Part shown: in pieces, positions 1 through 14,017 of the stretch
Numbering within the stretch: the first letter of the stretch is position 1
How the letters are laid out: each line of letters begins with the position of its first letter
Assembly (NCBI GenBank): GCA_009823505.1
Contig: VZQC01012262.1
Span: 996,723-1,060,722 of the forward strand
Reading direction: 5' to 3'
DNA: 64,000 nucleotides
Source of the DNA: Rhizomys pruinosus
Lineage: Eukaryota > Chordata > Mammalia > Rodentia > Spalacidae
The notes under the pieces: generated by a model
Told to the model about the DNA's origin: nothing
The model's database searches: none
The model's input: only the letters and a program-made list of their open reading frames with translations
Made by a program: the position numbers and the translations under genes

Positions 1-1316
<1,316 letters not shown>

Positions 1317-1353
1317 TCAAAAATTCTTAATTGCTTTGTATTTTAAAATTCTT

Positions 1354-1497
1354 CTGCCAGGCATGGTGGCACATACCTTTAATCCCCACCACTCCGGGAG
1401 GCAGAGGCAGGTGGATCTCTGAGTTCAAGGCCAGCCTGGTCTACATAGTGAGTTCCAGGCCAGCTGGGGCTAGAGGGAGGCCCTGTCTCAAAAATTT
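1354..1497 (+). repeat. B1 SINE
   Basis: It starts 'gccaggcatggtggcacata' and runs to 'aggccctgtctcaaaa'. A separate 3' B1 fragment with an A-tail lies at about 1680-1741. Confidence 0.85.
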
Positions 1498-2229
1498 TTC
1501 CAGTTTTGTTTGTTTTGGATCGGTCTCAAAGGCTGGCCTTGAATTTGAAGCGGTCCCCGTGACTCAGCACACCTGACTTTTTAAAATCATCCACTCGCAC
1601 CCCATTTCCATCCCTGCACATGGGGTGGTTGTTCTATTCAGTGCTCATCTGTTTGAATCTTGTTATTTAAAAATTGGTACCCAGGACAGCTGGGGCTACA
1701 TGGAGACCCTGTCTCAAAAAGACAAAAAAAAAAAAAAAAATCGGTATCATTAGTATCTTTTTCATTTGCTTCAGAGCCACGTGGTTCCTGCCTGTACATC
1801 TAGTCAGAAGCCTCCGAGTGCCGTGAGGTGCTCTGTGGGAGCGCTCTGAACACTCCAGTCGTTCACATCAGTGTCTATGGTGCAAGCTGCACACTCTCGG
1901 TATCCATTCCTCACTGCCACCCTGCAGTCTCCTCCCATCCTGTCCTGTGTGAGCTCTGTCGGATGGCCTTCACTCAACAGATACATTTTTCTGCTGACAT
2001 AAACTTGGGCTTTGTTGTGTAGGATGGGCAGTGCTCTGGCTCCTCAGCTTCGGCCTCGCCAGGGCCTGGGATTATAGGCAAGTGTTTATACAAGCAGTTC
2101 AGAGATCATTATTTTTGAGGACAGGATCTCATTGTGTAACTCAGGCTGGCCCCAGACTTGAGGCCTTCCGACCTCAGACTTTTGAGTGGAAGGAAGATGC
2201 TTACTGTGATGTGACTGATTCAACTTTTT

Positions 2230-2446
2230 TTAAAAGGTTTTTATTATTTTTAATTGTGTGTAGAGGTATGCGTCTCCATGTATGTGCACATGAGTGCAGA
2301 TGTCTACGGAGGACAGAGGTGTTGGATCCTCACGGAAGTGGCATTAGAGGCAGTTGTGAACGGCTCCATGTGGCTGGGAACTGAACTCAGGTCCTGTAAG
2401 AGCAGCAAGACAAGAGCACTTAACCATTGAGCCGTCTCTGTAGCCA
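2230..2446 (-). repeat. B2 SINE (diverged)
   Basis: Reverse orientation: 'tttttattatttttaattgt' on the left and 'gagccgtctctgtagcc' on the right. A short reverse B1 remnant precedes it at about 2115-2180. Confidence 0.75.
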
Positions 2447-3449
2447 AGATTGTCTTTTTTTATTTTGAAGTTTTAAGGGTTTACTTACCTCTGGATCATA
2501 TTTTTCTCATATTCTATTTACAGTTTTGTCCACCTCATGTTTGGTTTTGTATCCTAGCATTAGAATACACCCTTGTGCATAGAGAACAACCAACGAGGGA
2601 GCCATTTCTTCTTAGAACTGTTTACAGCAATTCTCTATCCTACTGATGCAAAGTGTACCTCTGAGGTCTCTTCCATCCGTCATCACTGTCTTTGCCCTTG
2701 CCCCACGCCATTGTTAGAGCATCACTCTGTATTATGCTGTTAACAGTTGGTAGAGCAGCCTTCCCCCGATCTTGTATGAAGACAACCTACCCCTGATGGA
2801 CCTTTATTCCCCTGTAGAAACTGTACAGTTTGCTTTCTTAAAAATTGGGAGAATCAAACATCTTTTGACAATATCACTTCATTTATGTCTCTTCAATTCC
2901 CCAAATAGCACTTACAGGTATAACAACCTTTATTATTCTTGAAGATGCTACAAAAGGGTAAAACCATGTTTATGAGTGCCAGTAAAGGCACCTAAGAATG
3001 TGTGACAAATTTGGCTGAAAAACAAATATTATAAAGTACTGGTAATACACCAGCAGGCCCTCTTCCAGCACCATTCATCATTTATGAAATGTTTTACATT
3101 GTTAGACATTAGCAGAGAAACCAGAGCCTAGTAGCTGTGAAAGAAGTAGAGCTGCTGCCAATATGAAATGTTTGTAATTTGAAATGCTAGTCATGACTCC
3201 AGTGTTGAGATAAAGAATGTGATACAGTCATATGCTGGGTAAACAAAAAGATGCTGAAAGACAAGATTAATTTTTAGCACTTGAGCTTGTATTAAATGTA
3301 AGATGATTAAGAGAACTGAATGCTGTCCTAAAAAGGATTTATAATAGTAAGGTACAGCAGTAAGTCTGTGGGCTTGTTAACAAAACAGCTTAAAACAGTG
3401 ACATTCTAGGGAAAAAAAAAACCTTTGTATATAAAGAAATTTTTTTGCG

Positions 3450-3597
3450 GGGGGGTCTTTTTTTAGACAGGGTCTCCCTATAGTCCCAGCTGGCCTGGAA
3501 CTCACTCTGTAGACCAGGTTGGCCTGGAACTCACAGAGATCCACCTGCCTCCGCCTTCCAAGTGCTAGGATTAATGGCTTGCCACCACACCCAGCCC
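3450..3597 (-). repeat. B1 SINE
   Basis: Reverse copy from 'agacagggtctccctatagt' to 'gccaccacacccagcc'. Confidence 0.88.
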
Positions 3598-3743
3598 TAA
3601 AGAAGCTATTTTGAGCGAGGGAAGAAGCTTTGTTTAGAACATGCCCAGATTTGCAGTCTTGAGTTTGACTCCCAGCATTGAAGAAAAGAGACAGAGAAAA
3701 CTTGCGAGTTTTGTGACGGACTTGTTTTTTACCTGCGACGCTT

Positions 3744-3959
3744 TAAAATTTCTCTTTATTTTTATGTGTATGAATGTTATGCCTGCATGTCTGTAAGTAC
3801 ATCTGTCTCATGCAATACTGGAAGAGGCCAGAATAGGGTGTCATATCCTCTGGAACCGGGGTTGCGATGGTTGTTAGCCACCATGTGGATGTAAAAAACT
3901 GAACCTGAGTCCTCTGTAAGCAGCCAGTGCTCTTACCTGCTGAGCCATCTCACCCGCCC
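3744..3959 (-). repeat. B2 SINE
   Basis: Reverse copy from 'tttttatgtgtatgaatg' to 'tgagccatctcacccgccc'. Confidence 0.85.
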
Positions 3960-4017
3960 TTCTGCAACACTCCTTGATAACAAAATTGCCATGGTTCGAT
4001 ACACTCACATACACAGT

Positions 4018-4020
<3 letters not shown>

Positions 4021-4055
<35 letters not shown>
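4021..4055. repeat. (CA)n microsatellite
   Basis: An uninterrupted AC run of about 35 bp. Confidence 0.97.
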
Positions 4056-4059
<4 letters not shown>

Positions 4060-4210
4060 CACAAGCATGCACGCACTCCCCACACTTTCATTTGCTACTC
4101 TGTCTTCCTACATTCTTCCTGACACTGGGGCAGGAACTGTTAACAACTCACCTCTTTTCCTTAAGGAAACTAACACCTCCTTTGGCAATGTTCATTTGTT
4201 TAGCATGACA

Positions 4211-4382
4211 ACTACTTTTGAGACAGCCTCTCCTGTATCCCAGCCTGGCCTGAAACACACTTGAATTTAGGGGTCCCCTAAGCTGGATTACAGTTGACAC
4301 CTCCACCCCTGGTTTATGCAGTCCTGGGGATGAAGCCTACGGCTCACGCCAGCACTCTACCAACCGAGGAATATCCACAGCC
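4211..4382 (-). repeat. B4 SINE (ID-B1 fusion)
   Basis: Reverse copy. A B1-like left half ('tttgagacagcctctcctgt') runs into an ID/tRNA-like right half ('actctaccaaccgaggaata'). Confidence 0.65.
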
Positions 4383-5105
4383 TAGGAACTCCACCTCCTG
4401 CTCAGCTTTTTCCTTTGAAGATTGAACCAAGATCAGTACTTAGCTTGTTTAAATAATATTCGTTCTGTCTCTAAGCTCCTGTTATGCTTAACTCACAGAC
4501 TCTTCGTTGTTTGCTTCTGCAGCCTTTCCATTCTACTGCCTGTCTCCCTTCTGTTCTTTTCTCTCTAGTTAAACAAGCACAAGCATACAGCCATCCCCCT
4601 CTATCCCTTGAGTTTCTTAACATCTCATCTGACCAGACAGCAGGGGCTGTACCACCAGATCCCGGGAGCAGCTCTGTGTCCAAATTGGGAAAGAACTTAT
4701 CCTCTTATTTGGCTGGCCTGCTGCACCCAGGGAAAACCAGAGCGCATCACAGCCAAGCAGGCAGAAACATCCTGGCTGGCCCTAGCCCTCACACACCTCA
4801 GCAGTCCGCAGTGGGGAATCAGGGGAACTGGTGGGAGAATGAGCAGGTAAGAGGTGGGGTCCCCAACATTTACTACGGAGACAGAGGCTCACAGACAGCG
4901 AGACCCAGTGGAGCCAGCACTCGGGAGCTTCTGACACTGGACTTACAAGTCAGTCAGCAACATGTACGGTGTGACATGTTCTTTTCAGGGCGGTTGTCGT
5001 ATGCTTACCATCGTGAACATAACTCATTTACTAGTTCCTAAAACGGGAATGGTAAATGCTCATATCCATGGGTTATTTGACAGGAATCATTCCAAAACAA
5101 GTTCT

Positions 5106-5347
5106 TTTTTTTTGAGACAGGGTCTCCCTATAGCTCCATCTGTCCTGGAACTCACTGTGTAGACCAGGCTGGCCTTGAACTCACAGAGATCTGCCTGATT
5201 CTGCCTCCCGAGTGCTAGGATTAAAGGCGTGTGGCACCACGCCCAGCTTGAAGATGGTTCTTAGCTGCCATGTGGGTGCTGGGAATCGAACCCGGGCCTC
5301 TCCAAGAGCAATTGGTGCTCTTAACCACTGAGCCATCTCTCCAACCA
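5106..5347 (-). repeat. B1 SINE next to truncated B2
   Basis: A reverse B1 at 5106-5247 abuts, without spacer, the head half of a reverse B2 at 5248-5347. The B2 copy lacks its tail half, which suggests the B1 inserted into it or that a deletion joined them. Confidence 0.85.
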
Positions 5348-5591
5348 CCGACCCTCCCCCCCAACAAGTTCTTAAACCCAGAGACCAGTCACTGTTTGAA
5401 AGCCCTATAGCAACAGACTGCTGCAGGGTTCATTTAAATACTGTTGGGAAAGTGAAGTTTTCCAAAGAGTTTTTCCTAGTCTTCAGAATGTTAAATTTCA
5501 CTCACTGTCAGTGTTCAGAACTATGTATGAGTACTTCAGCCTCGGGCAACGTGCTTAGTGCCTTTGGACCTCAGTTTCCTAGTTTCTTTTG

Positions 5592-5745
5592 ATCTTTTTG
5601 AGACAGGGTCTCTCTGTAACCCTAGCTGTCCTGGAACGCACAATGTAGGCCTGCTGGCTGGCCTTGAACTCACAGAGATCCGCTTGCCTCTCTGCCTCCC
5701 CAGTGCTGGGATTATAAAAAGGGGTACGCCACCACACCCAGCAGT
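5592..5745 (-). repeat. B1 SINE
   Basis: Reverse copy from 'tttttgagacagggtctctc' to 'gccaccacacccagcag'. Confidence 0.88.
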
Positions 5746-5755
5746 CTTTTATTCT

Positions 5756-5925
5756 TGTTTTTTCCCAGATAGTCTCCTGTATCCCAGGCTGGTCATTGCT
5801 ACGGGATGACCTTGAGCGTCTGAGCTTCCTGTTTTTAGGATCCCAGCCAGTCCTGGGATTACAGGCATGCACTACTCTGCTGGTTTTACGTTGCATTCTA
5901 CCAACTGAGCTACAGCCCCAGCCCA
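5756..5925 (-). repeat. B4 SINE
   Basis: Reverse copy. The right end reads on the minus strand as 'gggctggggctgtagctcag', an ID head with a clear A-box; the left part is B1-like. Confidence 0.75.
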
Positions 5926-6692
5926 GTTCTCTCATTTCTAAAAGAGATAATATATGCTCTCCTCTCTCAAAGGGTTATAAGGCTCAATTATGCTGTGTAT
6001 GAAAAGTGCTCTTTTAAATTACAGGCTGTAACTCAACATTAATCATGGTGCTATCTTGCTCTGTGAGTCCCGGAACACTGGCACACCTAACAAGAAACAC
6101 TAGCTGTAAGAACCTTCAAGCCAGGGGAAAGGCTCGCTTCACAACTTCACAAGCCCCTGCCACAGCCGTCACTCCCAGCTGAACAAGGACCCAAGCAGGA
6201 GCCACCATGGGGTCAGTTTGGGGAAATGTGTGAACATCTCCCAGTCCTACCACCCCTTCCCGAAATCTCCAACATCCAACCCCCAAACAGTTTCCTTTTC
6301 GCCCTGAGCTTCTAGAAGCCACTCAACACTTGGCCTGTATTGGGTGTTAAATATTTACTGAATTAAACGCTAAACTGAGTTTTCTTTCAGTAAAATCATA
6401 CTTATTCACGTATCTGACAGCTTTAACCATGACACATTGAACTCTGTGGCATGTCGTGTTAATCCGCAGAGCAGGTCTTCCCATGTCCACTTTTGAAGTC
6501 CATTACTGGACTGGATAATGGTAACATCTACAAACACGAGGCATACAGATAGATGCTAACGTAGTATTTACAGACTGTGGCAACTGTTAAGTAGTTAGGG
6601 TATCTAGCCACCAACAAGTGCAAAATTCCTGCCATAATTGGTCGTGAAAGTCATGACAGAGAAGCAATGAAGGCGATGACATAACAGAAGTA

Positions 6693-6934
6693 GTTTTTAT
6701 TTTTATTTATTCTCTATGTGTATGAATGTACCGTCTGCATGCAGGTCTGTGCACCCGTGTCATGCAATGCCACGTAGGTCAGAAGAGGGTCTCGGATTCC
6801 CCTGGAACTGGAGTTCTGCTGGAATTGGAGTTTCAGACGGTTCTCAGCTGCCATGTGGTTGCTGGGGGATCAAACCCAGGTCCTCTGCAAGAGCAGTCGG
6901 CGCTCTTAACCGCTAGGCTATCTCTCTAGCCCCG
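6693..6934 (-). repeat. B2 SINE
   Basis: Near full-length reverse copy from the T-rich tail to 'ctaggctatctctctagcccc'-type head sequence. Confidence 0.9.
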
Positions 6935-7289
6935 ACAGAAGTAGTTTTTAACTTTAAGGCTACTGTAGTTAATTACAAAGTATTTGAAACAAATGAAAAT
7001 CCTATAGTAGTTTGTAAAACTGGTCCAAGTATTCCCAGGCATTTCAAACAACAGAGGTCAGTCCAAGACAGTGTCTGCTATTTCAGTTTTGTAAGGGGGC
7101 AGTTTCTTCCACTCTACAGAATTGGTTTGACTGAACAAACAGTGGCTGTTGCTAACTACAAACTGAGGTCTTGCAATATATACCTCATCTATCACTTCAT
7201 CATTCAGATTTAACATGAAATCAAGTTCTAGAAAATGACAGGAGCTTCATTCTTTCCCAGTCTCCTGTGCCCACAAGTCTGTCCTGTTC

Positions 7290-7437
7290 TTTTTTCTCTT
7301 TTGAGACAGGGTCTTCCTGTAGCCCCAGCTAGCCTGGAATTTGCTATGTAGGCCAGGCTGGCCTGATCTCATCGAGATCCTCCTGCATCTGCCTCTTCCT
7401 CTTTCTCTGTGATTAAAGGCCTGTGCCACTATACCAC
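7290..7437 (-). repeat. B1 SINE
   Basis: Reverse copy starting 'ttttgagacagggtcttcct'. Confidence 0.85.
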
Positions 7438-7466
7438 GTGAGTCTAGTTCTTAAGAGCATAGTGTT

Positions 7467-7682
7467 GGGCTGGAGAGATGGCCTAGCTGTTAAGAGTGCC
7501 TACTGCTCTTGCAGAGGACCCGGGTTCGATCCCCAGCACCCACATGGCGGCTGAGAACCGTCTTTAACTCCAGTTCCAGGGGAATTTGACTCCCTCTTCT
7601 GACCTCCGCAGCATTGCACGACACAGGTGCACAAACCTACATGCAGACAGTACACTCATACACATAAAAAATTAAAAAAATA
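7467..7682 (+). repeat. B2 SINE
   Basis: Full-length forward copy, 'gttgggctggagagatggcc' to 'cacataaaaaattaaaaaaa'. Confidence 0.92.
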
Positions 7683-7810
7683 AAAAGAGCACAGTGTTCT
7701 GTGACACTGCCCAAGCTGTTCAAGAAATGGTTCCCAAACCTTACTAGGAACGAGTACAGCATCTTCCTGTTACTGCTTAACTTCTGACACACATGGTTTT
7801 CAGTGTGGTT

Positions 7811-7931
7811 TCATTTTTTGTTTTGTGGAGACAAGATTTCACTAAGGGTCCAGGCTGGCTTTGAACTTCGCGGCTGCTCCACTTTCCCTCCTGGGAGCTG
7901 GGATTACAGACACACTTCACCACACCCAGTT
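7811..7931 (-). repeat. B1-like SINE remnant
   Basis: Diverged reverse copy ending 'acacttcaccacacccagtt'. Confidence 0.65.
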
Positions 7932-7937
7932 ACATCA

Positions 7938-8112
7938 CTTTTTGGGGGCGGGGGGACAGGGTCTCCCTGTAGCCTCAGCTGGCCTGGAACTATGTAGACC
8001 AGGCTGGCCTTGAACTCAGAGATCTGCCTGCCTCTGCCTCTGCCTCTGCCTCTGCCTCTGCCTCTGCCTCTCCAGTGCTGGGACTCAAAGTGTGCATTAC
8101 CACGCCCGGCTG
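7938..8112 (-). repeat. B1 SINE with hexanucleotide expansion
   Basis: Reverse B1 whose internal 'gcctctgcctc' has expanded to about seven CTGCCT units at roughly 8025-8071, lengthening the element. Confidence 0.9.
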
Positions 8113-9184
8113 CATCGGATTTTTTTAAGGAAAAAATAATTTACAGAAGTCAGAAGTTACTAGTAAAGTCCTTGAACAATGAGACATACATTCATCAGAC
8201 TTTTTCCTCCATACAACTGTTAATTAACACAATGTAATCACTTATGTGCTATAATGAGAATTTGTGTCACATTAATCAGACAACAGAATGTAATACTATG
8301 CAAAACCAGACCTTTTCAAGAGGAGCACTGACTGCTTTTGTGCGTACCACATGGGAGGCATTAATTCAAGTTTGAGGACAATGACTCAGCTTAAGAAGAG
8401 CAATGACCTTCTCATTCTCATCTCTTCCAGAAAAACAATCTTCTGAGCAGGTGAGAGCATAAGTAAGGTCAGAGCTTCAGAGATGGGTACTACATACAAA
8501 GAAATACTCTGCTCTCTTCAGATGGTGTAAAGCTGGGACCACTTTTCTCTGGGTTTGTGTAATCTCCCCAGGCAGCAACAGGGCTTCTCCTGTCTTTGGG
8601 CACAGCCCACACCTGGCACAGAGCCCAGGTCTCTGAAATTATTGTGGGTGGAAAATGTCTACTTTCTAGTTCTTTTCCCTAGTAGTAGTACTCGCTTGCA
8701 ATAAATACTGTTCATGCATTTTCTTGTATTGTTTTGGCGTATGAATGGAGGGAGCCCAAAACACAGCCTCTTAATCTCACATACTGGGCTCATGCGCAAA
8801 CTAGGTACAAAATGTCCATAGTTTCAGGGTACTAGGGGTGCCTTGGTGAGACCTGCCTGTAACAACCGCGACACATAGTCAAAACTTTCAGTACAACTTT
8901 CGGGGCTGAACGTTTACACGGAGCACAGGAAAGTTTTCACCCACTGCTAGGGGAAGTATTCACCAACGACTACATTCGGTTACTTAAGACATTCTGTTCC
9001 CAGACTGGTTCCTTAATGAACCTTCCTGTGGCTCGGAACGCCCTGGGCACCTCCTGTCTGCCTGTCTGTCTGCTGCTCAGTGTGCAGCACAGAAGCGCAC
9101 TACACACCAGCCCCTCCGCACGCTCTCCCTTAGGGCGCATTACTGAAGCAGGTCAGCCAAAGCACCGGGACCACCGAAGCTTCT

Positions 9185-9685
<501 letters not shown>

Positions 9686-10284
9686 TCAAAATCAAGAATG
9701 AAATCTCCTGGGTAGGAAAAAGTCCTTTGTGGGACAGAAGGAAGGCTTCTAGTTCACCTTCGGGGCAGTGTCGTGGTCCCAGTCACTTTCCTAAGTGAAA
9801 CCCCATGGAAGCCTGGACAACTCAAAGCTGGAAAGAAATGTTACCCCATCTTTCTCTTCTGATGACTAGATATGGGAAGCAAGGTGAATTTAGGTAGATG
9901 AGCTTACCGTAAAGGATTTTTATTTTTTCCTTATTATGAAAGTTGTAATTTGAGTAAAGTAATTGTAATTGAGGTTGCTTCACACTCAAGCCTGTGAATA
10001 ATGAGAAGACTCAACACCCCCCCTCCCCCATGTCAGCAAAAGGTGGATGGAATAAGGCTGGAAATAGGGTTGTCTCCTTAAAATTGTGTCCTGCTCTCAC
10101 AGGCAAGTCTCAAGTTGAACCATGACATTAAAACCATTCAAATTCTGAGACGAGGCTCTTAAGTGTGGGTCCTAGTCCTACCTGAACTCATTTACATATA
10201 TGAATGCTTGGTGGGTTATCTGATGTCTTTAGAGGAGGGTCATTTTATGTTAACTGTGAAATCCAAACACTGCATGGTTTTGAA

Positions 10285-10470
10285 GTCTAAGGTGGGCTTG
10301 ATGCAAGCCCGTAATACCAGCTGCTCTGGAGGCTAACCCTTATTGCTGAGCTTAGGGTTACTTAGGCCAGAGTGAGTTCAAGGGTAGCCTGGGTAACTTA
10401 GCCAGAGCCTGTTTTCAAACAGTGAAAGGGACTGTAGTCGCAGCTCCATGGCAGAGCACCTGGACTCTCC
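10285..10470 (+). repeat. Diverged B1/B4-like SINE
   Basis: Weak forward match with 'gtgagttcaagggtagcctg' in the centre. Confidence 0.5.
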
Positions 10471-10667
10471 ACTTGTTACAAACAAGAAAGGCAGAATCTT
10501 CAGGTGCAGACTTCTGCATCAATGTACCTTCAAATAAGGTCTTTTTCCTTTATTTTCAGTTAAAATGTGGTGCAAGCTAAGCTTGCCCAGTAGCATCTCT
10601 GTACACTGATCTTTTATATATGTGTTCCATAACTTTAAATTAAGCATGTCTTAAAATGTGTCTACTG

Positions 10668-10821
10668 CCGGGCGTGGTGGCACACGTCTTTAATCCTACC
10701 ACTTGGGAGGTAGAGGCAGGCAGATCTTTGTGAGTTCAAGGCCAGCCTGGTCTACAAAGTGAGTTCCAGGACAGCTGGGGCTACAGGGAGACCCTGTCTT
10801 GAAAAGACCAAAAAAAAAAAA
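10668..10821 (+). repeat. B1 SINE
   Basis: Full forward copy, 'ctgccgggcgtggtggcaca' to the A-tail. Confidence 0.93.
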
Positions 10822-10856
10822 GTGTCTACTATCTTTTCTTTTTAAATTATGACCCT

Positions 10857-11022
10857 TGGGCTCGGCATGGTGGCACCAGCCTTTAATCTCAGCACTGTGG
10901 AGTCAGAGGCAAGCAAATCTCTTGTGAATTCAAGGCCAGCCTGGTCTAAGTAAATTCAGCAAGTTCCAGGGCAGCTGGGGCAAACAGGAAGACCTTGTCT
11001 CAAAATGCCTAATAAAAATAAA
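10857..11022 (+). repeat. B1 SINE (diverged)
   Basis: Forward copy, 'ctcggcatggtggcaccagc' to 'gaccttgtctcaaaat'. Confidence 0.82.
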
Positions 11023-11687
11023 ATAATAACCTTAAACTGAGCGTGCTTAGGAATGGGCAGACCCCTATATGAATAGGTACAGGCTCCCTAACACAATCCT
11101 CCTCCTGTTTGGTGAAAGCACTGCTCTGGAACTGACTGAGGTCTCCCAGCCTGCTCGAGTACTCTTTCTGTGCTTATTTTGGTTTTATACTAATCAAGAG
11201 GGGGAATCCATTGCATTTATCTGGTTACAGGTTCTATCTACAGTACTGAAAAGTACCACATGACTAGAATTATCCTGGACTTCTTCACTCTTATCCTAGA
11301 TCTGACCCATGAATGAATCACAATTCTTCCTTCAGAACATATCTTGACTTCCAATTCCACAGTCACTCTCCTGTTCCGTTACCAGTCTGCAGCTGGATGA
11401 CTATGGTACCCTCTGATCTCCCAGCTTTTATCTGCTCTCTCATGTGAATCTTCAGTACAGCAACCAAATGTAACAGTCAGAAATCTTCAGTGGCTCATCA
11501 TAGAGAAAAATAGAGAAGCCCTGTTTCTCTAGTGCTTGGGATTTTGCAAAATCCCAAATCAAACCATCTCAAGCCAGTGACCACCTCTACCTGTGTATAT
11601 CTTACATGGCTCATTCCTCTGTGTTCCTCAGCTCTTTGTTGAAATTCACCTATCTGTGAAAATTTTTAATTGTCTGTTAAAAATAAG

Positions 11688-11890
11688 TTTGAGCTGAGAA
11701 TAGTGATACATATCTAATTGTTCCACTCAGGAGGCTGAGGCAGGAAGACCTTGAATTTGATGCTGGCCTGGGTTCTTACAGAGCAAGAGCTTGTCTCAAT
11801 AAAAAAATAATCCTAGGACCAGACACATTAATAGGGCACTTGCCTAGCATGTGTGAGGCCCCAAGTTCAATACCCAGTACTGCAAGTAAG
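11688..11890 (+). repeat. B1-like fragment followed by ID-like tRNA-derived sequence
   Basis: A 7SL-like half ('aggctgaggcaggaagacct') ends in an A-rich stretch. An ID-type half follows with 'cacttgcctagcatgtgtga' and 'caagttcaatacccagta'. Confidence 0.6.
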
Positions 11891-12131
11891 CCCAGTCAGC
11901 ACCATCATTCCCTTCTCTTCTTCATTTACATTATCTCTATATGGCACTGGTTGATTTATTTACTTATTATCTGACGCTCTGTCTCTATGACTCTCCCACA
12001 CAGGGGCTCCAGAGAAGATGGGGGCTTTTCTGATCATGGTTATGCCTTGCAGGCTTAAGTCAGTTGCTGGCACTTAATAGATTCTGAATAACCTGTAAGT
12101 GAACTCATTAATGATACAATGAAAAAACATT

Positions 12132-13922
12132 TTTATCAATATTAGAAATACTTATAATAATCCATAACTTTGTTGTCGATTCTCCTTCTGAATTCAAATT
12201 ATGAAAGTTTTATGCTTCAAAATTATTTAATGAGCAGAAATACAATCAGTGACAATTATCAATACATTAGAGAACACCATTACCCCTTTTTTTTTTTTTT
12301 TTTTTTTTTTTTGTTCTTTTGAGACAGGTCTGAGCTCTGGCGTCTGGATAGCCTGGCTAGATCCGGCTATCTGTAGCCGCTGGTCACTCACAGAGATCCC
12401 TCGTGCACTCTGCCTCCCAAGGCTAGGATTAAAGCTGCGCTACCACGCCCAGCAATTTATATTTCCTGTAATGTGTATGAATGTATGTCCTGCATGCAGG
12501 TCGACTGTGCACCCGTGTTCGTGCAATGGCCGCGGAGGTTCAGAAGAGTGGTGTCGATTTCCCCTGGAACTGGGAGTTTCTGGAATTGAGTCCCAGACGG
12601 CTCTCGGCTGCCAGTGCTTATGCTGGGATCGAACCCGGGTCCTCTGTAAGAGCGGTTGGCGCTCTTAACCGCTAGACCATCCCTCCAGCCCCACCATTAC
12701 CTTTTTTTAACTGCCACAGTGAAATATCAAACCAAAAGGCTCAGCTGCTCTCAACCGTAGACAGCACAAAAGGTCTGTGTAGGTGTGTGTGGGCACTGCT
12801 AGGATTGAGGATCTGGCCTTAGGCATGCTAGACAAGCACTCCACCACTGATCTACACGCCTAACACAAAAGCTTCTTAATAGACTCTCAGTGTATACCAC
12901 TCCCGTGGGTGCCGTCTCTGGCGAAGTGCTGTTTCTTCTCGCTCCACATCTGCTTAAGTAGTGTCCTTTTGGAACTGCCATTTTTGCTCACTGCTTAGCA
13001 AGCTCCTGCACACGTGTTTAAGGTCAAGCACGATGACTAACTCTTAAATCCGCACTTGACACTAACAGGAAATTTAAAAGCAGCCTGGGGTGCATAGTGA
13101 GTCCATCTAAAAACAAACAAAACAACAATAAACCAAAACTGCAATGTGAAAACAAACTGACAAGCTACAATGTCTAAGTAGGCACTTGGCAAATAAATAC
13201 TTGATTCATTTGTTTGATTTTGAGACAGGGTCTCGCTGTACTCCCAGCTCACCTGAAACTCATTATCTAGACCAGGCTGGACTGGATCTCACAGAAATCC
13301 ACCTGTCCCGTCCTCCAGTGTGTTGGGACCAAAGGCATGTGCCAGCACGCCTGGCTTGGCAGACAGTGACCAGAAGGTAGAGAGGCGGGAGAACTGGCAG
13401 CTAGTGACCAGTCCAGGCTTTCTATTCACAGTGTCCTAGCCTAATCAACATAGTAAGATCCATTTTCAAAAAAAACCAAAACTGCACATAGAGATGAAAA
13501 GCTTTTATTTTTATTTATTTGTTTTTTTGTAAGGAGTACTGGGAATTGAAGCTGGGGCCTCATGTATCCTAGGCAAGTACTTTACCAGTGAGCTGTATCC
13601 CTAGCTCAAAGAGGAACATTTTAAAAGATTTCTCATATGAATTGAGAAGACTATTAATTCTATTTCATACTAAAATACCCAGCATTGCAGAAAAGCAAAA
13701 AATTCCATATTTTTCTGTCTTAAATATAAAGAAATACAGAAAAATTATTTGTTTTTGCGGGTTTTTTTTTGGGGGTGGGGGTCTTTTTGAGACAGGGCCT
13801 CCCTGCAGCCCTAGCTGTCCTGGAACTCCCTATGTAGACCAGGCTGGCCTTGAACTCAAGAGAGATCCGCCTGCCTCTGCCTCCCAAGTGCTAGAACTAA
13901 AGGCGTGCGCCACCACGCCTGG

Positions 13923-13952
<30 letters not shown>
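12132..13952. repeat. Duplicated segment, copy 1 (probable assembly artefact)
   Basis: This stretch recurs at 14018-15822 in the same order: the unique A/T-rich lead-in, a reverse B1 (12285-12453), a reverse B2 (12456-12693), an ID-like piece (12780-12870), a reverse B1 (13216-13355), another ID-like piece (13524-13606) and a reverse B1 (13757-13925) ending in poly-T. The B1 and B2 here carry many single-base indels compared with other copies in the window. Confidence 0.9.
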
Positions 13953-13955
<3 letters not shown>

Positions 13956-14016
13956 TACAGGGTGAGAGGTAGGGGTTTAATTTTGTTCATCTACAAATGT
14001 TGATCCAGTTTTGCCA
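13953..14016 (-). repeat. LINE-1 3' fragment at an assembly join
   Basis: About 60 bp resembling the 3' part of rodent LINE-1 ('ttgatccagttttgcca' type) follows a poly-T and stops at the N. It is absent from the corresponding place in copy 2, so it looks like a chimeric contig end. Confidence 0.5.
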
Positions 14017-14017
14017 N
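14017..14017. other. Single ambiguous base (N)
   Basis: The only N in the window. It lies exactly between the two duplicated blocks and marks a contig join. Confidence 0.98.

Noticed and set aside
4484..5041. Plus-strand open frame of 185 codons in BAG2 intron 1
   Set aside because: No similarity I recognise, no splice or promoter context, and compositional features expected by chance; not supported as a gene.
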